Shown here: positions 11,918 through 20,827 of the stretch, piece after piece
How the letters are laid out: the number at the start of each line of letters is the position of its first letter
Position numbering within the stretch: the first letter of the stretch is position 1
NCBI GenBank assembly: GCA_027603945.1
Contig: JADIIU010000144.1
Coordinates: 1-30,187, forward strand
From: Terramyces sp. JEL0728
Lineage: Eukaryota; Chytridiomycota; Chytridiomycetes; Rhizophydiales; Terramycetaceae
Direction: 5' to 3'
Length of the DNA: 30,187 bases
Translations under genes and position numbers: made by a program
The notes under the pieces: model-generated
Told to the model about the DNA's origin: nothing
Database searches by the model: none
What the model saw: only the letters and a program-made list of their open reading frames with translations

Positions 11918-12409
11918 CTAAACTGCAGCAGCGGCGTTGTTAGCAGCATCGGCAGCAGCATTGTTAGCGGCATCGGCAGCAGCATTGTTAGCAGCATCGG
12001 CAGCAGTGTTATTTGCAGCATCGGCGGCAGCGTTGTTAGCAGCATCTGCAGCTGCAGCTTGTTGGGCGGCAGCGGCAGCAGCCTTTGCCTTTTTACCTTT
12101 ACCCTTCTTGCCCTTCTTTCCTTTCTTGCCCTTCTTTTTACCCTTCTTTGCTTTCTTGCCCTTCTTTTTGCCTTTCTTTGCCTTCTTTCCCTTCTTGCCT
12201 TTCTTTCCCTTTTTGCCCTTCTTTTTCTTTTTAGCTTCTGGGTTTGGCATGGCATCGCGTTTTACGAGCAAGTTTGCAGCAGATTCGGCAATTTGAGTAT
12301 CTCTGGTTGCCAAAGATGGTCCGTCAACGTCAGCTACTGGACCAGCAATAGCAGAAACATAAGCGGAGAGAGCGAGGATATTAACAAAGGATTTGAGATT
12401 GAACAACAT
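11918..12409 (-). CDS. Secreted lysine-rich repeat protein, Kex2-type processing (family member 2)
   Basis: 163 aa, no intron. Signal peptide and pro-segment match the neighbour at 11007-11420 almost exactly, including LVKR at residues 48-51. Then come a KKGKKGKK array (about residues 60-107) and a C-terminal Ala/Asp/Asn repeat of unit AAADAANN (about six copies). The basic blocks are GKK-type here but AKK-type in the neighbour, so the repeat parts evolved or were replaced independently of the conserved 5' end. It is a tandem duplicate in the same orientation. A TATA-like ATAAAT (minus strand, 12441-12447) lies 32-38 nt before the ATG, and TTTGGGCTA lies just beyond it at 12455-12463. Function unknown. 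Confidence 0.8.
   Translation of the reverse strand: MLFNLKSFVNILALSAYVSAIAGPVADVDGPSLATRDTQIAESAANLLVKRDAMPNPEAKKKKKGKKGKKGKKGKKAKKGKKKGKKAKKGKKKGKKGKKGKKGKGKKAKAAAAAAQQAAAADAANNAAADAANNTAADAANNAAADAANNAAADAANNAAAAV
11930..12055 (-). repeat. 24-bp coding tandem repeat (AAADAANN units)
   Basis: About five to six copies of a 24-bp unit (gcagcatcggcagcagcattgtta type) encode the Ala/Asp/Asn tail of the gene at 11918-12409. Copies differ by single substitutions, including one Ala-to-Thr change. Confidence 0.85.
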
Positions 12410-12836
12410 TGTTTGATGTCTACTATGCAGTTTACCTTGAATTTATACTTTGGGTTTGGGCTAGTGAAGCAGGCACAAGGAGGCTCTGTTTCAGTCCAGA
12501 ACTGTGGCTCTTTGGAACAGGACTTGTAAACTACAGTTCGACATACAGTCAACCTTTAAATAATTCATAAGAGCTTCAAACAAACCGGAGGTAAATCATT
12601 CCGATTGGTTTGCCGAGTATTATTTTTACTTTGGCTAAACCTAATACAAATTTGAAGCATATCTGAAACAGATGAATGCCACTGTTTTTTGTGGGCACAA
12701 CGGATTAAACAGACTAGCAGTGTTACAGATAGAATTACTTGTGCATTGCTTTCCCTTTCTTTCTTTTATTCACGCTAATCAAACGGCAGTGTTGCTTAGA
12801 CTAATATTCCAAGCTGAGATGGTCCAGATAGACTTT
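12410..12836. other. Intergenic region
   Basis: Apart from the promoter elements of the lysine-rich gene at 12409 I see no gene, tRNA or clear repeat in this 427-nt stretch. Confidence 0.45.
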
Positions 12837-13098
12837 TTAGGCGGATTGTAAGCAGAATCTCAATACTAGGAATGCCGCAACAAGTGTAAATATACCGCAC
12901 AGCAATATCTCTGCACCAATCGCCAAACTAGCAATATTGATTTTGGATTCTTCGTTTGAACGTTCCCGATCCTGCAGTGACATCATTATTAAAAAGAGGG
13001 CTGCATACAAAATTAAACGACCTTGGTCCCTGGAAAATGCTGTAATTCCATTTCCCTATGATGTTACGTCTTGGATCAAGGAAAGTTCCCGGTGTCAT
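12837..13098 (-). CDS. Possible small membrane protein, two transmembrane segments
   Basis: Exons 13098-13068 and 13039-12837 would encode 77 aa, joining in frame across a 28-nt GT-AG intron (13040-13067). The C-terminal frame is distinctive for its two hydrophobic segments, LILYAALFLIMMSLQ and IASLAIGAEILLCGIFTLVA, separated by a charged loop (QDRERSNEESK), with a clean stop after LQSA. This hydrophobic pattern is why I call it. The N-terminal exon (MTPGTFLDPR) is less certain: 28 nt is longer than the usual 19-22 nt class and another start may be used. No family is recognised. Confidence 0.4.
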
Positions 13099-13229
13099 TT
13101 CGTCATGGTTGATCAGCGGAAATCATTGGTAGCATTCATCTTGTGAAACTAATACAAGTTACTTTGCACGAGGAAATGCTAGCAAACCAGAGATTAGGAA
13201 GCTGCCAAGACATGACCTACGAATTTACT

Positions 13230-14360
13230 TTATTTCTTCAACAATTTTCCGGCTTCCAACAACCCAAGCGGAGCAACTTTTAGAAACGAATTCTTCTTTT
13301 CAGGATTAGTAACTTGCAACTCAGGAAGACCAGCTTTACGTCTAATCAAGCCATTCTGTAACAACAGTGTTTGTACTAAAGTCGCGATCGCACCTACGGC
13401 TGTATAAATAAAGACACCACTGGCCAGATTGTAAAAGAATGGGATCGTACCCACAATCAAGAATCTAAAAATATTCTTTGTAACAGGCGATTGGTTTTGG
13501 GCTACAGAGGCGTTCAATTCCATAGCAGCAAGCATGCCTACTTTAAAATAAACTTACCTACAGCCGAGGCTATTGGAAGTATCATGTATGGATCAGGCAG
13601 AGTCAAATCTTGGATCCAAAAGAATCCAGATGTAGATAATCCAGGAACAGGTAAACTGCACATGTTGCGTAACGCTAAAAAGAAACTGATAAACACAGGT
13701 GCTTGCAGTAACCCCCATAATCCAGAGAACGGGCTGACACCTGACATTAATTCCACTCACCTTCTTTTTGGAATACTTGCATTAGTTTTTGTTGTTCTTT
13801 GGCTGCTCCCATCGCATCTCCAATACTTTTCAGCCTGTTCATCTCAGTTTGAATTGGTTCAATCTGTGGTTTAACATTAGACATTTTTATCATTGCTCTT
13901 TGAGTTTTAATTAGTATTGGAAAGAGCAGTACACGGGCAAATACTGTACTGACGGCAATTGTAGCCCACCTAGTATAAGTACCAAATAATATTATTAATC
14001 AGTATAATATAGTTCTTACCATTCCATTCCAGTGGTGACATGAACCAATTCCAGGATTTGTTGAATCCAGCCCACCGGAGTGTAATTACTGCCCAGACCC
14101 AACAGTTTCAAGTCTCCGATATTACTGATGCTTGTTAACTTTGTAACGACTGTATCTACTAATTCGCCATCGACTAATTCAACTGGAGGCTGCACTGGTA
14201 ATGGTTCTGCTACTGGCGCAGCTGGCGGTACTGTTGCAGCAGTCTTGCTCCAAAAACTCCTATTCAATCTCGATCCAGTAACCTGAGCCCTCGCCGATAA
14301 TTTTGAATTTAATCCAACTTGAATTCGACTGTTTAAAATATTCCTGCTGAATTTGAACAT
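13230..14360 (-). CDS. OXA1: Oxa1-family mitochondrial inner-membrane insertase (four exons)
   Basis: Exons 14360-14020, 13969-13761, 13740-13558 and 13537-13230 encode 346 aa. Oxa1 inserts mitochondrially made and some imported proteins into the inner membrane. A basic presequence ([20 protein letters not shown]) and a Pro/Val-rich linker precede the YidC/Oxa1 core. Visible core motifs are [40 protein letters not shown], the [21 protein letters not shown] segment and the C-terminal [20 protein letters not shown]. Two introns are 20 nt; the first is 50 nt, joining GMEW to WATIAV, and is the only long intron I could confirm in the window. The C-terminal ribosome-binding tail seems short. AATAAA overlaps the stop. 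The start lies 17 nt from the ATG of the divergent gene. Confidence 0.93.
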
Positions 14361-14377
14361 GAAAAAAAATTTCACTA
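14361..14377. promoter_or_regulatory. 17-nt spacer between divergent start codons
   Basis: The OXA1 ATG (minus, 14360) and the ATG of the plus-strand gene (14378) are separated by 17 A/T-rich nucleotides. If both starts are right, promoter elements or leaders of each gene must lie within the coding sequence of the other. Confidence 0.55.
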
Positions 14378-15194
14378 ATGTTGCTGGATAATTTCCTTCA
14401 GTTCCACCCCACAAACGAAATCAAGCAGAATTACTTTCAATTCAAAACGGTTAAGCGGAATATACTCAACAATTACACCTTTGCCTTGAATTGCGGTATG
14501 TATGCTAGCAATTTCCTTTTATCTTATCCTATTGGCATGTATACGATGGTCAGTTTGCTTAAACCTGGGCAGTACTTTACCTTGGACCATTCAGTGTTTG
14601 CTTGGATCAGAAGGTAGTTGCGTATTAACCAGATATGCGTCGTTGTCGTTGCATATGGCCCAAGGAGTGATTACAAGCACATTGGTGTCTTTTGTTATAC
14701 CAGATGGAACACTTCAAACTATTATAATGCATTTCCTAGTGTTTCCCATTTATAGATCAAAAATATTACTTTCATATGGCAGTGAAGTAACTTTTTTCAG
14801 TGCATTCACCAAAAACTTTGATATCCCGATACCGTCGTACATGCTCTTGTTTGGGTTGTTTTACCTTCGCAGTGTATTAGCGGAATCACTAACAACCTTT
14901 GTCCACAAACACCTTTCGCCATACTTTTTCAAAGAACGGTCGTTGGAGTATGGGAAAACGTGCCTCAGTATAGTTAGTTATGAAATTGTAGAGTGGATTA
15001 TGACTCCGTTGGACTTTTATCTCATGTATAGTAACTTGTACGGGCTGGATAAATTTGTTGGGTTTTTGGGGTCAAAGGGATTCAGGCAGTTGCCAAATGT
15101 GCTGTTTGAACTAGCGCTGTTCAAAAGTATGGTTTTTGCATGTGTTGGTGAGTTGGGGTATTGGATATCCAAGTATTTTAGCAATAAATTTTAA
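14378..15194 (+). CDS. Unknown membrane protein, possibly a diverged mitochondrial-carrier-like protein
   Basis: Exons 14378-14613 and 14633-15194 encode 265 aa; the 19-nt intron gtagttgcgtattaaccag joins AWIR to RYASLSLHM. The protein has several moderately hydrophobic segments (ASNFLLSYPIGMYTMVSLL, ITSTLVSFVIPDG, IPSYMLLFGLFYLRSVLAE, LFKSMVFACVGELGYWI). Two segments, HFLVFPIYRSKILL and EWIMTPLDFYLMYSN, resemble weak versions of the Px[D/E]xx[K/R] signature of SLC25 carriers, and the second is followed by a carrier-like YGLDKFVGFLGSKGFRQLP. Non-transporting relatives such as Ugo1/MTCH proteins diverge in this way. This is a hypothesis only. The start could be further downstream. Divergent to OXA1. 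Confidence 0.65.
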
Positions 15195-15247
15195 TGTACC
15201 ATATTTCCTTTGTGTTGCAGGTTTCCGGACTTTCGATGTTTAATGAT

Positions 15248-15567
15248 TCATTGTGCCCATTCACAGCCATGTACTCGGATCAAAGGGAAGCCCAAACGAT
15301 GGAATTGATTGATAACAGAATTTAGCCATGTTTTGACATTCCTCCAATTATCAATTTTGTCCTTGTACTGCTGGCTTCTCTTATCCCACTTGTTCTCAAA
15401 CCGTAATAAAGCTTTGACTGATAGTACCCTGAACTGCAATTGAGGATACCGTGTTGCGTCCTTACGCCTTTCAACTTTACCTGGGCTGCTTGAAAAAGTT
15501 CAAAGTTTAATTTATCACCAAAGTAGCTGTTTCCTGCCAATTCAAAATAATGTGCTTTCGCATGCAG
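15248..15567 (-). pseudogene. Possible broken or incomplete gene
   Basis: A plausible protein-like reading on the minus strand runs from an in-frame segment at 15567-15481 (HYFELAGNSYFGDKLNFELF), across a possible 47-nt GT-AG intron (15434-15480), into 15433-15248 (RFENKWDKRSQQYKDKIDNW, later VKTWLNSVINQFHRLGF), ending at TGA. No in-frame ATG exists upstream: a TAA closes the frame a few codons before, and I found no acceptable short intron to an upstream ATG. It may be a 5'-truncated remnant, or a gene with a first exon I missed. No family is recognised. The rest of the 15195-15749 gap holds only the promoter of the gene at 15750. Confidence 0.25.
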
Positions 15568-15711
15568 CTGGAATACATGAATTAATTGTATTTTTTACTC
15601 TATTCACAAATGGTACGCATTACATCATACCCCTTGAATTATTGGAAAAAATTTGGGCTTTGGATTCCCTTCAAAAAGTTGACAGGTAATAGGCTCAAAG
15701 CTGGTACAGAC

Positions 15712-15717
15712 TATAAG
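15712..15717 (+). promoter_or_regulatory. TATA-like box (TATAAG) of the gene at 15750
   Basis: It lies 33-38 nt upstream of the ATG. A TTTGGGCT motif is found further upstream at 15652-15659, the same combination as for the other secreted lysine-rich genes. Confidence 0.5.
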
Positions 15718-15749
15718 TACCGCATATCTTGATGATCTATCATCACACA

Positions 15750-16373
15750 ATGCAATTCCAACTTATTGTACTCCTAGCTACCTCCATCTCTTCTTTGGCA
15801 ATCCCACAAGTCGAAAACACAGCTGTTGCTTCTCCTGTTGCTACTCCGGAAGTAGCTAATCCAAATGACTTGAATAATGAAAAAGGAGGAAACAAAAAGG
15901 ATAACAATGGAAAGAAAAACAACGACGGAAAGAAAGCCAAGGCAGAAATCAAGAAAGCAGACAAAGATGTCAAAGGAGCTGAAAAAGATATCAAAAAAAA
16001 GAATGACAAAGGTGCTGAAAAGGAATTGAAGAAGGCAGACCAGCAAATCAAGAAAGCCGAAAAGGAAGACAAGAAGAACAAGAAAGCAGAGAAAGAACTC
16101 AAGAAAGCTGATAAGGACATTAAAGGAGCAGAGAAAGACTTGAAGAAAAAAAAGAATGGTGCTGCTGAAAAGGAGCTCAAGAAAGCTGATGGCCAATTGA
16201 AAAAAGCAGAAGGCAAGGACAAGAAAGGCAAGGACAATAAAGGCAAGGACAAGAAAGGCAAGGACAATAAAGGCAAGGACAATAAAGGCAAAAAGGACAA
16301 GAAACAAGAAAAACCACAGAATGAATCCATGATTACCAAATTCGTAAACTTGTTCAAACCAGCAAGCACCTAA
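15750..16373 (+). CDS. Secreted lysine-rich repeat protein (KELKKADKDIKGAEKDLK type)
   Basis: 207 aa from the ATG at 15750, no intron; an earlier in-frame ATG at 15729 only adds MMIYHHT ahead of the signal peptide. The signal MQFQLIVLLATSISSLA is followed by a short acidic/Ala-Val region. A long charged repeat region (about residues 50-150) is built from units like AEKELKKADKDIKGAEKDLK, likely helical. A GKDNKGKDKKG array (about residues 155-190) follows, then a short tail (ESMITKFVNLFKPAST) that looks amphipathic. There is no LVKR site as in the other lysine-rich proteins and no GPI tail, so it is probably soluble. Its sequence is not homologous to the 11-12 kb family but composition, secretion and promoter elements are similar. 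Open frames on the opposite strand are repeat artefacts. Confidence 0.8.
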   Translation: MQFQLIVLLATSISSLAIPQVENTAVASPVATPEVANPNDLNNEKGGNKKDNNGKKNNDGKKAKAEIKKADKDVKGAEKDIKKKNDKGAEKELKKADQQIKKAEKEDKKNKKAEKELKKADKDIKGAEKDLKKKKNGAAEKELKKADGQLKKAEGKDKKGKDNKGKDKKGKDNKGKDNKGKKDKKQEKPQNESMITKFVNLFKPAST

Positions 16374-16749
16374 ATATTTATTCCTGTAAATAAAACTGAT
16401 GAATAATCTATTCAATTATCCAGTATAGCCAAGTTGGTTGGATCTACTACCAATAATTTAGTCTGTGATTTTGTCCTTTTAAATACCCTGCTTGAATTAT
16501 TGCGTGTCAAAGAAAGTCTATTTACTGCTGCTTTAGATTGCTTTCCCTTGTGCGATAATGAGAGATTCGAGAGATCTCTTAATATATCCATTGACGCGAA
16601 AAAGTAAAGACGGCTCGTGTCTCAATGGCCGATATCAGACTAATAAGCAAGTTGGAAGGGCTTGGATTATCATTTTACAGATAATGTGGTAACCATTTAC
16701 GACAGCTATGTTATCTGGTATTTGATCAACTGATAAGAATTTTTCCCAC
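16374..16749. other. Intergenic region
   Basis: A poly(A)-like AATAAA follows the lysine-rich gene near 16388. A short palindrome (agagatctct, about 16570) is present. I see no gene. Confidence 0.45.
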
Positions 16750-19019
16750 ATGAAAATCAATCAGCCAGCGCATTCATTGTCACGACCAATAATAGGAAAT
16801 GGATCATTTTTGCTGGCATATCAGCTAAAAAACAAACATGTACTAGTAATCGGGGGCGGAAGAGAGGCTGCAATCCGAACCTTTTTTGCCCTTGATGCAT
16901 CAGCAAATGTTACTGTTATTGCACCAAAAGAAAATAGACATCCAGCTGTAGAACAACGGATAAACCAAGGATCGGTTCGTGTATTGGAGAGAAAATTCAA
17001 CGACAATGACCTGGAATTGAGGTGGGATGACTCTGCTGACGGGCATGCCGTTGATATGGTTTTATGCACAATTGATGATCACCAAGAATCACGCAAGATC
17101 GCCTTGCTGGCTAGGTCAAAGAGAATACCTGTAAACTGCGCAGATATCCCAGGTAGTTATTCTTAATTTCAGAATTATGTGACTTTTACTTTATGGCACA
17201 GTATCGTAATGAGGAGCTACAAATTGCAGTCTCGACAAATGGAGGAGGACCAAGACTGGGAGCTAGGATTAGAAATACTATAGTTGAAAATCTAAATCCT
17301 GCAACACCAAAAGCTGTTTCGGCAGTGTCTAAAGTCCGGGCTGGAATTAGAGAAATTTCAAGTGGAAATTCTGGTGAAGAGATCAAGAAGAGGATGGGGT
17401 GGGTAACTAGGTTTTGCGATACTTGGTCAATTGAACAACTTGCTGGAGCCAACGATCCTAGAAAGATTGAGCAGATTCTCATCGACTTTGGAAAAGGAAA
17501 AGATATACCAACACCACCAGCGACAAATACCAAAGTTGCATATTTGAATGCTAATCTACCGCCTTTTTTAACATCGTATTGGTGGTGTCCAAGTTCCATG
17601 GGGGTTTTTGCTTGGATCAGGGCTGCAATTGGATATGCGTACATGATGGCAGTCCAAATAGCTTACCTGTTCTATATTCATTTTAAACTGTTGCTGGCGG
17701 TACGAGGCATTAGCGGAGAAAAGAAGAGCGTCAAAATCAAAGAAACCAGTGATAAACGCGGGGTAGATAACACAGAAACTACAAACCCAAAGAAATTAAA
17801 GGTAGGGGAGGCTTCAAAAGCAACAGTCGGAACTGGACTCAGAGTGGTAAATGCAGAAACCGAAACTCTACCAGAGATTAGCATTGATCGCTCCACCAGT
17901 CCTGTCAAGAAAACTTCAAATAGCCAAAGCACTCTAGCCCAAATTCAAACTTTGGATCAAGGAACATACAACGACATGTATGATACTGAAGAAAAAGCAA
18001 CCAGCCCGTTAAAGCCCTGTTCAATTGGAACAGAAACCGAAAAAGTGGATAAACAAGACAAAGAAACTGCTATATCTCCTCAAACTGCAAATGATGCAAC
18101 TACCTCGATAGATGAATTAGATCTAGCAAAGTCTTATTTATCCGAAAAAGCAGCTGGAACAGAAATTGAGCGAGCAGACAAGGAATCTCAGAACGTCCCT
18201 GATATTCTAATTGATCAGTCAACCAGTCCAGTGAAAAAACAACATGCAGATACTCTTAGTTCGCCAATCTTTGAAGATGCTTTTGGCCGAGGCGGTTTTG
18301 CTCAACCAGGAAAAATGTATCTAGTTGGAGCTGGTCCTGGAAAACCAGAATTGTTGACCATTGAAGCGTTTAATTTACTTAAAACCGCTGATTATGTTGT
18401 ATCAGATCGCTTGATTCCCCAAGAAGTCCTGGATGTTATCGACCCAACCAAATTAGAACTGTCATCTTTCAAAGTAGGTGGAGCCTCAGACAAGGCGCAA
18501 GACGAATCAAACCAAAAATGTTTGGATGCACTTAGAGAAGGCAAAAGCGTTGTCCGATTGAAAACCGGTGATCCTTTTGTTTATGGCCGCGGCGGCGAAG
18601 AAATCTTATTCTTCCGTGAACATGGGTTTGAAGCTGCACCAGTTTCTGGCATATCTAGTGTGCTTGGCTCCACATTGGCTTCGAATATCCCTGTTACTCA
18701 TAGAGGTGTTGCAGACCAAGTTTTGATTTTGACAGGTCGCGGTCAAAAAGGAGCTTTCCCGTCAATCCCAGAGTTTGTAGAGACAAGAACCACAATCTTT
18801 TTAATGGCACTGGCTAGAATCCAGCCGCTCATTGAACTGCTATATGTTCACGGATATCCAGATTCTTTGCCTTGTGCAATTATTGAAAAAGGCGGTTGGG
18901 TGGTCGGACAAAAAGTATGTAAAGGCACGTTGGCTACCATCAATGATCTCCAATTAGCTCAAGGGATTGATAACCCAGCAATGTTTGTTGTAGGAAATTC
19001 TGTTGTCGCTCTTGACTAA
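16750..19019 (+). CDS. Siroheme synthase: fused precorrin-2 dehydrogenase and uroporphyrinogen-III C-methyltransferase
   Basis: Exons 16750-17152 and 17173-19019 encode 749 aa. The protein combines a Met8-like N-terminal half with a Met1/SUMT C-terminal half, giving siroheme for sulfite (and nitrite) reductase. The N-terminal part has a NAD-binding fold (HVLVIGGGREAAIRTFFAL), the NCADIPELCDFYF segment, and LQIAVSTNGGGPRLG. Residues about 282-310 (IGYAYMMAVQIAYLFYIHF) are hydrophobic, a probable membrane segment. A charged, probably disordered linker (about 315-505) holds two STSPVKK repeats. The SUMT domain begins near 516: MYLVGAGPGKPELLTIEAF, VVSDRLIP, RLKTGDPFVYGRGGEE, and IIEKGGWVVGQK. 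The 20-nt intron gtagttattcttaatttcag joins CADIP to ELCDFYF, a conserved motif, so the join is secure. Fusions of this order are known in other fungi. Confidence 0.95.
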
Positions 19020-19062
19020 TTCCATGGTAAACAATAATAAATAAAAATTTCTTGCGCATCAT

Positions 19063-19823
19063 ATGGATTTAAACCTGAATAGTTGTAAAAAGTTTTATGT
19101 TCCAGATTCTTTACCCAAACAGAAGCATTTCCGAATGACAAAGCCAATATCCAAACTGGCGCCTTCGCTCCTGCAAGACTATGACAAGTTACCCAGAATA
19201 CTGAAACCACCAGAAAAATCAAATAGATATAAAATAATTATGCAAGCAGACTATAAAAACAGAGCTCCGTTGAAACCAACCATTTGGGAAGGTGCAACAT
19301 CAATCAGTTACAAGCCGGTGGAAAAGAAATTCACAAGTATATGCTCGCAAGCACGAATAAATACACCGCCAATCAAACCAGATGTATTCCACGACGTGAT
19401 TAAAGTCGACCCAGTGAGGGAAGAATTACTAAACAAACTGTCATTAATCAAAGTAAAAAAGTGTGTCCCGTTGCAACATAATCGGATTTTACATGAAGCA
19501 AAAGTTGCGAATTCGTTGATGGAAAGATTACAGTCAAATACCACTATGCCTTGGCCCGGGCTAGATCCCAAACTGTTGAAGACGAAAGCAACCCCAATTC
19601 AAAACACAGAGTCTACTGCCACACTGATTGAAGAAACGGTAAACAAGAGCTAATATAGCGGGCTGAAACTCCACTCGAAAAAGTATTTGAGCTGCTAGAT
19701 GAATTCACTGGAAAACGAGTACTAGCAATGTACGATGATGATTTCGAAGAGGTACCACGCATTAATTACAGTACTCTGATAGCAACTGTTCAACACCAAG
19801 GACAAAATATGACTGCGATCTAA
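19063..19823 (+). CDS. Unknown, probably disordered protein
   Basis: Exons 19063-19638 and 19659-19823 encode 246 aa; the 20-nt intron gtaaacaagagctaatatag fits the same class as the others. The protein is basic and proline-rich at the N-terminus (KPISKLAPSLLQDYDKLPR, APLKPTIWEG) with a probable helical middle (REELLNKLSLIKVKK, RILHEAKVANSLMERL), a PWPGLDPKLL motif, and an acidic C-terminal segment (TPLEKVFELLDEFTGKRVLAM). No domain, signal peptide or membrane segment is seen, so it is likely nuclear or cytosolic. M25 is an alternative start. It begins 43 nt after the siroheme synthase stop on the same strand. I do not recognise it. Confidence 0.7.
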
Positions 19824-19915
19824 AGGCTTTCGTGAGTGTAAAACCCGAGCGAACCCTGAAAAAATATAAATAGCATTGTAATAAATAATTTCGCGACTGA
19901 CCACCAACAGGGCTT

Positions 19916-19981
19916 ATGTTTACAACTCCACCATACGAGTGGATCGATCACATTAAATTCACTCTGATTACAGTCAGATGA
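19916..19981 (+). promoter_or_regulatory. Upstream ORF overlapping the YOP1 start codon (ATGA)
   Basis: A 21-codon ORF (MFTTPPYEWIDHIKFTLIT...) starts at 19916 and its TGA (19979-19981) overlaps the ATG of the REEP-family gene at 19978. A TATAAATA lies at 19865-19872, so the uORF would be in the leader if that box is used. Confidence 0.4.
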
Positions 19982-20731
19982 AGCGCATAGACATGTTTGA
20001 GCGCACGCCTCCAGTTTTTAGCTTTATGTTAACAGGACATACAATTGCTTCCAAAAAGAAAAAGGAAGAGAAAAAGGAGGAAAAAGAGAAATCTCTGTCT
20101 GAAAAAATCAAGAAAGTCTATGGCGATGTAAGTTTTATTGACCAAGGTTGAAAAGGCTCTAGAACCTCATAAACCGCTTGTAGATTTTGCAAAGAAATAC
20201 GGGTGCTCCAAAATTACGATTATAGCGGCGCTACTACTGGTACTGATCTTTCATACCCTGATTGTCTTTGTATTTTTCATTTCATGTAGAATGTGCAAGC
20301 GGGAATTTTAACTGATTTGCTAGCCCATGTATATCCAGCTTACATGTCATTGAAATCAATCGAATGCGACAAGGATAAATCCAATTACAAGCAATGGCTA
20401 AGTTACTGGGTTATTTACGGGATGCTGGAACTTGTCGAAAATTTCAATGAAGCACTAATGAAAATGTCACCATTCTATTACACTCTTAAAACTGCTGTTG
20501 TGTTTTGGCTCATGCTGCCTAGGACTCAGGTAATCAAATCTAACCCAGGGGGCACTGTTTCTTTACAATACCATCATGAAACTGTGGATTCCTAATTTTG
20601 ATCGTATTGCAAAGGTGTTTAGCGAAAAGAAAAAGGAGGAACCAAAGAAGCAAGAACCAAGTACTGAAGTCCGGCTGAATCAATCCAAAATTGGGTCTGG
20701 AGGGAAAGGGACAAAGTTAAAGTATTTCTGA
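19978..20731 (+). CDS. YOP1: Yop1/REEP-family ER membrane-shaping protein (four exons)
   Basis: Exons 19978-20127, 20147-20269, 20290-20529 and 20549-20731, all joined in phase 0, encode 231 aa. Yop1/REEP proteins insert wedge-like hairpins that curve tubular ER. The TB2/DP1/HVA22 domain is clear: ITIIAALLLVLIFHTLIVF, DLLAHVYPAYMSLKSIE, KQWLSYWVIYGMLELVENF, MSPFYYTLKTAVVFWLMLP and TQGALFLYNTIMKLWIP. Introns are 19 nt (gtaagttttattgaccaag), 20 nt (gtatttttcatttcatgtag) and 19 nt (gtaatcaaatctaacccag). The N-terminal ~45 residues include a KKKKEEKKEEKEK stretch absent from typical Yop1, and the C-terminus is Lys-rich. Alternative starts at M6 or M17 would shorten the N-terminus. Convergent with the V-ATPase gene. 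Confidence 0.92.
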
Positions 20732-20827
20732 AAATATATTGATTTGTCTGTCCACGTTAGATTTGATGCAGGCCAGGCTTTATTGGAGAAACAATTGCGA
20801 CGAAAAGAATCAAAAAATGGTTCTTTA

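Noticed and set aside
15743..16415. Two long minus-strand Phe/Leu-rich ORFs opposite the 15750 gene
   Set aside because: Repeat-driven antisense frames; the plus strand has a signal peptide and sensible repeats.
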